The notes under the pieces are model-generated. The model made no database searches, had not been told where the DNA came from, and saw only the letters and a program-made list of their open reading frames with translations. A stretch of DNA of 49,150 bases from Nemertoderma westbladi (taxonomy: Eukaryota; Xenacoelomorpha; Nemertodermatida; Nemertodermatidae), in the NCBI GenBank assembly GCA_032718475.1, contig JAUCBJ010003922.1, forward strand, positions 1 through 49,150, given 5' to 3'. The position numbers were made by a program, and so were the translations under genes. Position 1 is the stretch's first letter. Every line of letters starts with the position of its first letter. Below are positions 47,801 through 49,150 of the stretch, one piece after another.

Positions 47801-49150
47801 TTAGGTTTCTGGGGGATATGCCTCTTAGCTGATTCCTTGTGGGCTGTTATTATATTCTGGTATATTGAATCAGTGGACTGGTCTTCATCCATTGACTGAA
47901 GTGCTTCAAAGCGGTTTTGAACTTCTACTGTATAAGCATCTTTTACAGCATTGTCAGTTCTGAGTTTCTCCCAGTCATTTTTGATTTGCTTGCTTGTCCT
48001 GGGTTTGCTGGCTCTCAAACTGAGTCTGATCTCTGCAGTCACAATTCCGTGTTCCGAACCAATTAGGTTGAACGAGCTGTATGCCTCGCAGTTGATCATG
48101 CTGTTTCACCACTTTTTGTTTATAAGGATGTAATCCAGTTGTGCTTTGGTTCCATTAGGGTATTGAAAGGTCCATAGCTTTCCCTTACTCTTTTCGAATG
48201 TGTTGTTTGTTGGTATCAATTCACATTCTTCCATTAGGTCTAAAAGTAAGTACCCATTTCTGCTGAGCTTGTTACTAACGTCCATCCATTTCCAATGTCA
48301 TTGTACTTCACGGCAGTGTCTTCATGACAAATCATTTAGACAAACCGGACGGGTTATAAACATTTTAATTCCGTTATCATACTCAGAACCCATTATATTC
48401 GGATTAAATTATTTTTTGACTTTAACTTAATTTTTTTAAGTTAAATTGTATAATTACAGAATTGTTAAAGAGAGAATAGCTGTAATAATCGTAATAAAGT
48501 ATTTCTGAATGAAACAAATCATTACCAAACTTTGGATATCATAAGTTGTTTTTTTTAGATTAGTTTTTTACTTTTTCGTTATACAGAATTTATCGTCAGG
48601 CTGTTAACAAACTTCAGCCACCAGTTGTTCCCTTTATGCCTCTTATGATCAAAGATCTAACCTTCATCCACGAAGGCAATAAAACTTACTTCGACCAGCT
48701 CGTTAACTTTGAGAAAATGCACATGGTGGCCCAGGCGATACGTCATTTACAGCATTGCAGGTTGGTTCCCTTGGTTACCACATCAAATTGGGCAACATTA
48801 TGATATGTGGCGATAAGTTTTATTTTTGCGAGACTATTGTTTATTCTTCCGTGCGAATTGATACGAAATGTTAAATGTTGTACTTCAGACAAGTTAGCAT
48901 ACTGTAGGCCGCCTGTACTGTAGGCCGCCTGTACTGTAGGCCGCCTGTAGCTCGCTGTTTACTGTTTCCGCTGACATGATCAACCTACACAACCTTGTGT
49001 TGTGGCAACCAGCTGGTGAGAATATATACGTAGTGAAGAGCCAATGACTTTCCTCAATTTTCGTACAAACTGGAAGATTAATAATGGGTTCAGATGGCGT
49101 TCATACATTTCACTATTATTTTTTATGTGTTAATAATTTTAGATCTCAAC
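5849..49150 (+). CDS. RAPGEF4: EPAC, cAMP-regulated Rap guanine nucleotide exchange factor (multi-exon, both ends outside window)
   Basis: EPAC proteins are cytosolic cAMP receptors. Binding of cAMP to the CNB domain releases the CDC25-homology domain, which loads Rap1/Rap2 with GTP. Exons placed here are 5849-6006, 20713-20947, 21051-21249, 26519-26614, 26751-26891, 32390-32617, 33145-33301, 41434-41657, 43070-43319, 44295-44524, 48587-48760 and 49143 onward, about 700 codons. Every junction is GT-AG and the phases close exactly. Domain order is DEP end, CNB, REM, RA, CDC25, as in vertebrate EPACs. [14 protein letters not shown] has Lys at the position where EPAC2 has Lys and EPAC1 has Gln, so RAPGEF4 is used as the symbol. 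An invertebrate gene may be co-orthologous to both. The first CNB, most of DEP and the C-terminus are not in view. Nearly all length is intron, dominated by junction-anchored tandem arrays, with ELP2 nested in one intron. Confidence 0.93.
5995..19740 (+). repeat. Array 2: about 280 x 49-bp satellite anchored on an EPAC splice donor
   Basis: Each 49-bp unit begins ATACTCAGTCAG, identical to the last 12 nt of the preceding EPAC exon, continues with the donor GTAAGGGATACATTAAAG and ends TACTTAATTATAG. Unit 1 straddles the true junction at 6006/6007. Every unit therefore carries TCAG|GTAAGG, a near-consensus 5' splice site with AG directly before it. Variants are GTAAGAG for GTAAGGG, GATAATG for GATACTG, and a 5-nt insertion giving GATAGCCTACTG. 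The array fills 13.7 kb of a 14.7-kb intron and stops about 970 bp short of the next acceptor. The last unit is degraded (CAGTCGGGTAAGG). Since 49 is not a multiple of three, no long frame spans it. Confidence 0.97.
8870..13965 (+). repeat. Homogenised core of array 2
   Basis: Roughly 100 consecutive units read as the same GGG/ATACTG type, with one visible exception near 11866 (GATAGCCTCTG). Outside this core, on both sides, the units mix several variants. A uniform centre with diverse edges is what repeated unequal exchange or a recent amplification burst would leave. An assembly artefact is also possible for identical units over 5 kb. Confidence 0.8.
19741..20712 (+). other. End of the array-2 intron, with old diverged repeats
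   Basis: After the array, three diverged copies of a 130-170 bp unit can be seen, marked by ACCAAACTTGGTACGTATG near 19783 and 20080 and CCAGACTTGGTACTTATG near 19951. They also share AAATAAGTC(T/C)G before the next copy. Downstream lie a G12 run (20205-20216) and a C22 run (20422-20443). The intron ends in GTGGTTCTTAG at 20712. No gene is visible. Confidence 0.6.
20422..20443 (+). repeat. Poly-C run of 22
   Basis: Uninterrupted C22 in the intron, with a separate G12 run about 200 bp upstream at 20205-20216. The length of such runs is often unreliable in assemblies. Confidence 0.9.
20713..20947 (+). CDS. RAPGEF4: EPAC exon: helical lead-in and first half of CNB domain
   Basis: The acceptor is GGTTCTTAG and the donor AAAG|GTAAGTG; the exon enters in phase 0 and leaves in phase 1. 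It encodes [15 protein letters not shown], then [20 protein letters not shown] and [14 protein letters not shown], the conserved helices before the cAMP-binding beta barrel. It then encodes [11 protein letters not shown] and SWYIILKG, the first strands of the CNB domain. ILSQ|IGPDA across the junction matches EPAC2-like proteins closely. No repeat expansion flanks this exon's donor, and the next intron is only 103 bp. Confidence 0.95.
21051..21249 (+). CDS. RAPGEF4: EPAC exon: second half of CNB domain with phosphate-binding cassette
   Basis: The acceptor is TCTACGCAG and the donor AG|GTAATT. The exon carries [20 protein letters not shown], the phosphate-binding cassette [17 protein letters not shown], and the hinge and lid region [14 protein letters not shown] with DVEANTVR. 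In PKA-type sites the cassette has Glu after FG. Here it is Lys, as in EPAC2. The Arg of PRAA that contacts the cyclic phosphate is present, so cAMP binding should be intact. The exon ends with two bases of an Arg codon completed 5.3 kb downstream, across the intron that contains ELP2. Confidence 0.96.
21390..21422 (+). repeat. (CTA)n microsatellite
   Basis: About ten imperfect CTA/ACT triplets directly before the SINE-like element, interrupted once by CCC. Confidence 0.85.
21424..21690 (+). mobile_element. tRNA-derived SINE
   Basis: The head is tRNA-like. The D arm GCTCGGTTGGTTGAGC pairs as GCTC/GAGC, and the T arm GTGGG-TTCGACC-CCCGC forms a 5-bp stem with a 7-nt loop containing the B box. 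No acceptor stem closes, so this is not a tRNA gene. The body includes GATAAAATTAGTACCAGTT and ends in an A-rich segment around 21631-21690. Pol III internal promoter boxes are therefore at about 21430 (A) and 21476 (B). It lies in the EPAC intron upstream of ELP2. Confidence 0.75.
21691..22990 (+). pseudogene. Decayed LINE reverse transcriptase (RTE-like), plus strand
   Basis: Fragments of a LINE polyprotein appear in shifting frames. TDLDFADD at about 21805-21830 is RT motif [12 protein letters not shown] follows near 21920, CYLGS near 22030, KYLDLGSWI near 22470, [15 protein letters not shown] near 22530 and [14 protein letters not shown] near 22830. The order matches the C-terminal half of the minus-strand LINE at 44945-48330, so both belong to the same broad family. 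Frameshifts, stops and an inserted inverted-repeat element (22043-22432) make it inactive. The clade label is tentative. Confidence 0.75.
22043..22432. mobile_element. Inverted-repeat element (MITE-like) with about 72-bp arms inside the LINE remnant
   Basis: The left arm (22043-22115) starts ATTAAAATACTTTCAGG and runs through GGTGGAGAATCTGTTGGGGG to CTTGCCACGAGTTA. The right arm (22361-22432) is its reverse complement, TAACTCGTGGCAAGACCCTA through to CCTGAAAGTATTTTAAT, with very few mismatches. The 245-bp interior has no long frame. The insertion falls beside the LINE's YLGS motif. High arm identity suggests it is younger than the LINE. No target duplication could be assigned with confidence. 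Confidence 0.85.
22991..23355 (+). promoter_or_regulatory. Presumed ELP2 5' flank and leader
   Basis: The 365 bp before the ELP2 start code for nothing recognisable. Near the start are repeated TAGGCCTAA strings (about 23296 and 23334). TATTGCAG (about 23203) and TATTTTAG (about 23294) could serve as splice or trans-splice acceptors for a leader. No clear TATA box is placed at a convincing distance. Promoter location is inferred only from position between the LINE remnant and the ATG. Confidence 0.35.
23356..25695 (+). CDS. ELP2: Elongator complex protein 2, WD40 scaffold (single exon)
   Basis: ELP2 forms the two-propeller WD40 scaffold that, with ELP1 and ELP3, makes the core Elongator complex needed for wobble-uridine tRNA modification. 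The protein is 779 aa, slightly shorter than the roughly 820 of vertebrate ELP2, and appears complete. WD-type blades run from about residue 16 to 470 and 535 to 779. Diagnostic segments include [11 protein letters not shown] (210-220), [15 protein letters not shown] (286-300), [11 protein letters not shown] (426-436), [19 protein letters not shown] (450-468), [10 protein letters not shown] (493-502), [16 protein letters not shown] (533-548), LSVSRDRTW (608-616) and [17 protein letters not shown] (641-657). The start ATG has A at -3. There is no intron at all, whereas vertebrate ELP2 has many, so it is either a retrocopy that became the working gene or a lineage with complete intron loss. It is nested in the EPAC intron on the same strand. 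Confidence 0.96.
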   Translation: MTSIEVEPIFICGGCNPGCHSLSWGPNGVIAYASCHSVYIVLREGKENILSVTSTNNRHNAAVRSLRWSQYDSTDNAANCYLISGANDGEVILWNPSKCVRLLDLQYRFKAHEDAVISVDTVWRDGGVLLLASSGADNKVNLWSISIEDGRCVASLSDSVDFERSFVLDLAFHSWSLSTDVVLACASCDSSIRLFTINRESILKSAIKLVGHADWVRALSFSAAGSSTETLLASGSNDGFVRLWRFSLARVDAFTSSNKLRITSNRFAVTADTETVWVTVCSEAVLSGHDATVYGVAWQPNSEVLLTTSADKTLIIWSRQGGLEHSVWEEQSRVGAVGPASFALYGAVWEPNGAAVLAHSYRGAFHLWERNGGGWVAGVAPLGHGAPVTGLVWEPGAGRYLLSVSQDQTARVYCEWRRAEGAVSSWHEVARPQVHGHDIECVAALSSHAFATGAEEKVIRLFAAPRSFTRNLFNLSGICLPALSGQPLGAAVPPLGLSNKAVDQENLDSDDIGAFVDFQLCSPPTEEHLVQNTLWPETHKLYGHGYELYSLAASPDGSVVASSCKASSGEHATVRLWDAATGRPVATLPGHSLTVTALRFSHSGDQILSVSRDRTWCLYRSESRTDWRLVYRSPAGKAGLHSRVIWSCSWSHDDSLFVTASRDKKLVVWYRGSDVADSDWSGSPLILPSPVTAVDFAPRFSKSGSYLVASGLESGSICLHTWSMDSGWTEKLRLDTSIAHCLSVTSLLWKPIDLNSLSDNLLLASSSTDCAVKIYKVML
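25713..25718 (+). terminator. Possible ELP2 polyadenylation signal ATTAAA
   Basis: ATTAAA lies 18 bp after the stop codon. It is the common variant hexamer, but this AT-rich flank makes chance occurrence easy. No genomic poly-A tract follows. Confidence 0.35.
25719..26518 (+). other. AT-rich non-coding stretch between ELP2 and the next EPAC exon
   Basis: No gene is seen. A short direct repeat of CAACTTGTTGA, about three copies, lies near 26300-26335. The stretch ends with the acceptor TTTGTTTAG at 26518. Signals for ELP2 3' end formation must lie here, since transcription of the host EPAC gene continues through it. Confidence 0.5.
26519..26614 (+). CDS. RAPGEF4: EPAC exon: CNB-REM linker
   Basis: The 96-nt exon sits between TTTGTTTAG and CATCG|GTATGT. 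It completes the Arg codon and encodes [15 protein letters not shown], which is conserved in EPACs as the hinge and switchboard segment connecting the cAMP site to the catalytic half. A Thr-rich, poorly conserved linker ([13 protein letters not shown]) follows. It exits with two bases of an Arg codon. The next intron is only 136 bp. Confidence 0.93.
26751..26891 (+). CDS. RAPGEF4: EPAC exon: start of REM domain
   Basis: The acceptor is TTTTTTTAG and the donor TCTCG|GTAAGT. It encodes [19 protein letters not shown], the start of the Ras exchanger motif (RasGEF_N), then [16 protein letters not shown]. The REM domain packs on the CDC25 helical hairpin and stabilises it. The last 20 nt of the exon (GTGTTCCTAACTACATCTCG) are the first copy of the 24-bp unit that fills the next intron. 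If a later repeat donor were used, the next codons would be CGG TAA, an immediate stop, so the first donor must be used for full-length protein. Confidence 0.95.
26872..32245 (+). repeat. Array 3: 24-bp-based satellite anchored on an EPAC splice donor
   Basis: The unit is GTGTTCCTAACTACATCTCG plus GTAA, and copy 1 is the real exon end with its donor at 26891/26892. Most units carry TCG|GTAAGT, a strong 5' splice site, plus CTAAC, a good branch-point match. Variant units lengthen to 28 bp (CTATATACATCTTGG). Blocks of 412 bp (17 x 24 + 4) repeat at 27841, 28253 and 28665, then one of 244 bp. A longer block ending in GTGACCCTAACTGTGTGCAT recurs at about 27750 and 29336. From about 31230 the units become 50-60 bp types with TGTTACTAACTAAC and ATCTCTCTGAATG. 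Open frames up to about 157 codons on both strands result from the multiple-of-three period. Confidence 0.96.
29629..29904. mobile_element. Inverted-repeat element (MITE-like) inserted in array 3
   Basis: This 276-bp non-repeat island interrupts the array. Its ends are inverted: GCCCATGTGAAGAATACCAG at the left and CTGGTATTCTTCACATGGGC at the right. A second left-type copy, CCCATGTGAAGAATACCAGG, begins near 29683. It is followed by TTTTCACC, which pairs better with the right-end subterminal GTGAAATCC. The element may thus be a nested or partly duplicated insertion. There is no coding capacity. Because the flanks are satellite, the target duplication cannot be recognised. Confidence 0.85.
32390..32617 (+). 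CDS. RAPGEF4: EPAC exon: remainder of REM domain
   Basis: The acceptor is TTTTTGCCAG and the donor GTCAG|GTTAGG, with phase 2 on entry and exit. It encodes [12 protein letters not shown], aligning with the LC..L..HY segment of EPAC REM domains, then [18 protein letters not shown] and [12 protein letters not shown]. This is the least conserved part of the gene. Identification rests on position, phase and the pattern of hydrophobic and Trp residues rather than on high identity. A CWSSI-like W-S-x-I core is typical of REM helices. Confidence 0.85.
32618..33144 (+). other. Short AT-rich EPAC intron
   Basis: This 527-bp intron shows nothing beyond AT-rich sequence, ending in CTAACCTGCAG with a CTAAC branch-point match about 8 nt before the acceptor. 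It is free of arrays. Confidence 0.7.
33145..33301 (+). CDS. RAPGEF4: EPAC exon: REM-RA linker
   Basis: The acceptor is CTAACCTGCAG and the donor TTTAAG|GTTAGC. It encodes a weakly conserved helical and basic linker ([12 protein letters not shown], then [10 protein letters not shown]), followed by the EPAC-like [13 protein letters not shown] and DEFVFK. The latter leads into the RA domain (EVLFKV in vertebrates). The exon exits in phase 0. Its last 9 nt, GTGTTTAAG, are the start of the first unit of the 44-bp array. Reading on into the intron gives Val-Ser-stop, so donor use is obligatory. Confidence 0.87.
33293..41042 (+). repeat. Array 4: about 176 x 44-bp satellite anchored on an EPAC splice donor
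   Basis: The unit is GTGTTTAAG|GTTAGCTGACA, then GGGTCACAGACGGACTATAG and CAAG. Copy 1 begins inside the coding exon at 33293 and includes its donor. Common variants are TATGGCAAG, ACTGACTAT, an extra AGACAGGGTCAC block, GCTGCGACAGG, and GTGTTAAAGG. Large blocks are duplicated. Three rare variants (AAGGTTTTTAAGG, CACATACGG and GTTAAAAGTTAGCTG) recur at a constant offset of 2001 bp, at 33511/35512, 33841/35842 and 34036/36037. A further block around 37380-38520 resembles 39840-40450. The array fills 7.7 kb of the 8.1-kb intron. Confidence 0.97.
41043..41433 (+). other. Tail of the array-4 intron
   Basis: Unique AT-rich sequence from the end of the array to the acceptor CTATATTTCCAG. Nothing else is seen. 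It supplies the only normal polypyrimidine and acceptor context for this intron. Confidence 0.65.
41434..41657 (+). CDS. RAPGEF4: EPAC exon: Ras-association (RA) domain
   Basis: The acceptor is TATTTCCAG and the donor GCAAA|GTACGT. It encodes [16 protein letters not shown], then [20 protein letters not shown] and [15 protein letters not shown]. This matches the ubiquitin-fold RA domain of EPAC (vertebrate pattern YCMDHTYTTIRV and LTINGRLF). In EPAC2 this domain binds activated Ras and helps bring the exchanger to the plasma membrane. The exon leaves with two bases of a Lys codon completed by the A that opens the next exon. The apparent open frame continuing past 41657 is intronic. Confidence 0.93.
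41812..42549 (+). repeat. Array 5: about 11 x 53-bp repeat, not junction-anchored
   Basis: The unit is GGATCCGGAATGGAGTGTAA, AACACGGATT, then a variable triplet and GTTAATTACCAAGTTTTGTT. The variable position cycles through ACG, TCG, TTG, AGG and repeats, a 4-unit (212-bp) higher-order period. The first 150 bp is a degenerate relative rich in CGGATCCGGATA and GTGTAAAA, looking like the end of a non-autonomous DNA transposon from which the array may have grown. It lies 155 bp after the RA exon donor and shares no sequence with that junction. Confidence 0.9.
42550..43069 (+). other. AT-rich intron tail with short CACA-rich repeats
   Basis: Mostly AT-rich sequence. Around 42900-43000 several loose copies of ACCAATCACACA and related strings occur. 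The acceptor is TTTATTCATTACAG. No gene. Confidence 0.55.
43070..43319 (+). CDS. RAPGEF4: EPAC exon: start of CDC25-homology (RasGEF) domain
   Basis: The acceptor is CATTACAG and the donor GAG|GTTCGT. It encodes [13 protein letters not shown], then [20 protein letters not shown] (the opening helix of RasGEF domains), [14 protein letters not shown], and [20 protein letters not shown] ending VTE. The NLDLxLRRFNxIQxWV pattern is a RasGEF hallmark. The donor lacks a strong consensus after GT. It is chosen because VVTE|ICL is continuous with the next exon and the frame closes. An open frame reads through upstream and downstream but does not match EPAC there. Confidence 0.95.
43320..44294 (+). other. 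EPAC intron with a higher-GC fragment of unknown origin
   Basis: About 440 bp at 43480-43925 is noticeably more GC-rich than its flanks and open on both strands. The plus strand reads [20 protein letters not shown] and onward. The minus strand reads about 146 codons including [17 protein letters not shown] do not recognise either, and a decayed mobile-element piece is most likely. The remainder is AT-rich, ending in TATTTTTTAG at 44294. Confidence 0.4.
44295..44524 (+). CDS. RAPGEF4: EPAC exon: central CDC25-homology domain
   Basis: The acceptor is TATTTTTTAG and the donor CACAG|GTATCT. It encodes [20 protein letters not shown], then [37 protein letters not shown] and [12 protein letters not shown]. 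This is the most conserved core of the RasGEF fold, containing the helices that line the Rap-binding groove. All expected residues of the N-(S)-FF-I-MGLSN and RL-TW-KLP motifs are present, so exchange activity should be retained. Confidence 0.97.
44525..44944 (+). other. EPAC intron start with a 31-nt poly-C run
   Basis: AT-rich intron sequence. A C31 homopolymer occupies 44867-44897, about 50 bp before the 3' end of the minus-strand LINE. No gene is seen. Confidence 0.6.
44970..45821 (-). pseudogene. LINE RT C-terminal part (motif C onward)
   Basis: The longest surviving open stretch of the LINE, 283 codons ending at TAG in the (TAG)n tail. It carries the catalytic FADD, the thumb-like KTEFMTFN and [17 protein letters not shown] segments, and the C-terminal [15 protein letters not shown] common to this LINE family. 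It is separated from motifs A and B (45831-46148) by one stop codon. The Met near its start is internal. Confidence 0.85.
46149..47189. mobile_element. Terminal-inverted-repeat DNA element inserted in the LINE
   Basis: The ends are AAGGCCCGTTTCTGCGC at 46149 and, inverted, GCGCGGAAACGGGCCTT ending at 47189, about 17 bp with one mismatch. Just inside both ends lie stretches of an 11-12 bp motif GAGCTTTTTTT (46190-46260 and 46955-47075), in the same orientation. The insertion breaks the LINE RT reading between LLRE and RQNGFR, so it arrived later. A coding remnant on the minus strand fills part of the middle. Target duplication is not resolved. Confidence 0.85.
46517..46894 (-). pseudogene. Coding remnant inside the DNA element (C-terminal mobile-element domain)
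   Basis: This is a 125-codon open frame. It reads [57 protein letters not shown] and [15 protein letters not shown]. From memory, the pattern FDVRVFNP, YEERVREVE, F.TFGGM, FYKRLA, SFALLR recurs in many invertebrate mobile-element proteins, usually at a C-terminus. I cannot name the family with confidence. It is short and has no upstream partner in the element, so it is probably a captured or internally deleted remnant. Confidence 0.55.
48331..48586 (+). other. Intron tail before the last complete EPAC exon
   Basis: AT-rich sequence with no gene. It ends in CTTTTTCGTTATACAG at 48586. Confidence 0.55.
48587..48760 (+). CDS. RAPGEF4: EPAC exon: CDC25-homology domain, late part
   Basis: The acceptor is GTTATACAG and the donor TGCAG|GTTGGT. 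It encodes [20 protein letters not shown], then [20 protein letters not shown] and [17 protein letters not shown]. PPxxPFMPLxIKDLTFxHEGN and LVNFEKM are RasGEF signatures that close the catalytic domain. Phase is 2 on entry and exit, and the Arg codon left open is completed by the next exon. Confidence 0.96.
48761..49142 (+). other. EPAC intron with a triplicated 16-bp motif
   Basis: TACTGTAGGCCGCCTG is repeated three times in tandem at 48900-48947. It is not at the splice junction. The acceptor is TAATAATTTTAG at 49142. Confidence 0.75.
49143..49150 (+). CDS. RAPGEF4: EPAC exon, first 8 nt only (cut by window end)
   Basis: After AATTTTAG the bases ATCTCAAC complete an Arg codon and give R-S-Q, matching the YYRSQPF segment of vertebrate EPACs right after the LVNFEKM helix. 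The call depends on phase and three residues, so it is suggestive but short. Confidence 0.7.

Larger units (their letters stand above)
44945..48330 (-). mobile_element. RTE-like LINE, disrupted, 5'-truncated
   Basis: On the minus strand, from about 48330 down, there is the endonuclease C-terminus ([35 protein letters not shown]), a connector, then [53 protein letters not shown] (motif A), [10 protein letters not shown] (motif B), [12 protein letters not shown] (motif C) and [14 protein letters not shown]. The C-terminal region follows with [15 protein letters not shown] and [15 protein letters not shown]. The 3' end is a (TAG)n run at 44951-44972. In-frame stops interrupt after KKW (about 48105), within PKK-DLGIP (about 47305) and after LAPL (about 45829). 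A 1.04-kb insertion at 46149-47189 splits the RT. It is therefore dead, and it lies antisense to EPAC in an intron. Confidence 0.88.

Overview
This is eukaryotic (animal) genomic DNA, most likely from a marine invertebrate. Coding is split into GT-AG exons. The retroelements are of the CR1, RTE-like and tRNA-SINE kinds common in invertebrate genomes, and intergenic DNA is AT-rich. The species cannot be fixed from sequence alone.

The backbone is one plus-strand gene, a RAPGEF3/4 (EPAC, cAMP-activated Rap guanine nucleotide exchange factor) orthologue. Eleven complete internal exons and the first bases of a twelfth can be placed with consistent phases: 5849-6006, 20713-20947, 21051-21249, 26519-26614, 26751-26891, 32390-32617, 33145-33301, 41434-41657, 43070-43319, 44295-44524, 48587-48760 and 49143 onward. 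They encode, in order, the end of the DEP domain, the cAMP-binding (CNB) domain, the REM domain, the Ras-association domain and most of the CDC25-homology GEF domain. The 5' exons and the C-terminal end lie outside the window.

A second complete gene, ELP2 (Elongator WD40 subunit, 779 aa), sits as a single uninterrupted exon on the same strand inside the 5.3-kb EPAC intron at 21250-26518.

Most of the rest is tandem repeat. Four large arrays occupy four EPAC introns: about 2.1 kb of 30-bp units, 13.7 kb of 49-bp units, 5.4 kb of 24-bp-based units and 7.7 kb of 44-bp units, together about 29 kb. Each array is anchored on an exon-intron junction. The real exon edge is itself the first (or last) repeat unit, so every array contains tens to hundreds of copies of the splice donor or acceptor together with 9-20 nt of the coding exon. 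In three arrays the unit carries juxtaposed AG|GT, the arrangement of a recursive splice site. This is the most unusual feature of the window. A smaller fifth array (53-bp units, 41812-42549) is not junction-anchored and serves as an internal contrast.

The remaining intron space holds a 5'-truncated CR1-like LINE (1600-3560, +), a tRNA-derived SINE (21424-21690), and a decayed LINE (21691-22990, +) carrying a 390-bp inverted-repeat element. It also holds an inverted-repeat element inside the third array (29629-29904) and a disrupted RTE-like LINE (44945-48330, -) split by a 1.04-kb terminal-inverted-repeat insertion (46149-47189). All exon calls rest on recognisable EPAC protein sequence plus splice-site and phase agreement, without transcript support.
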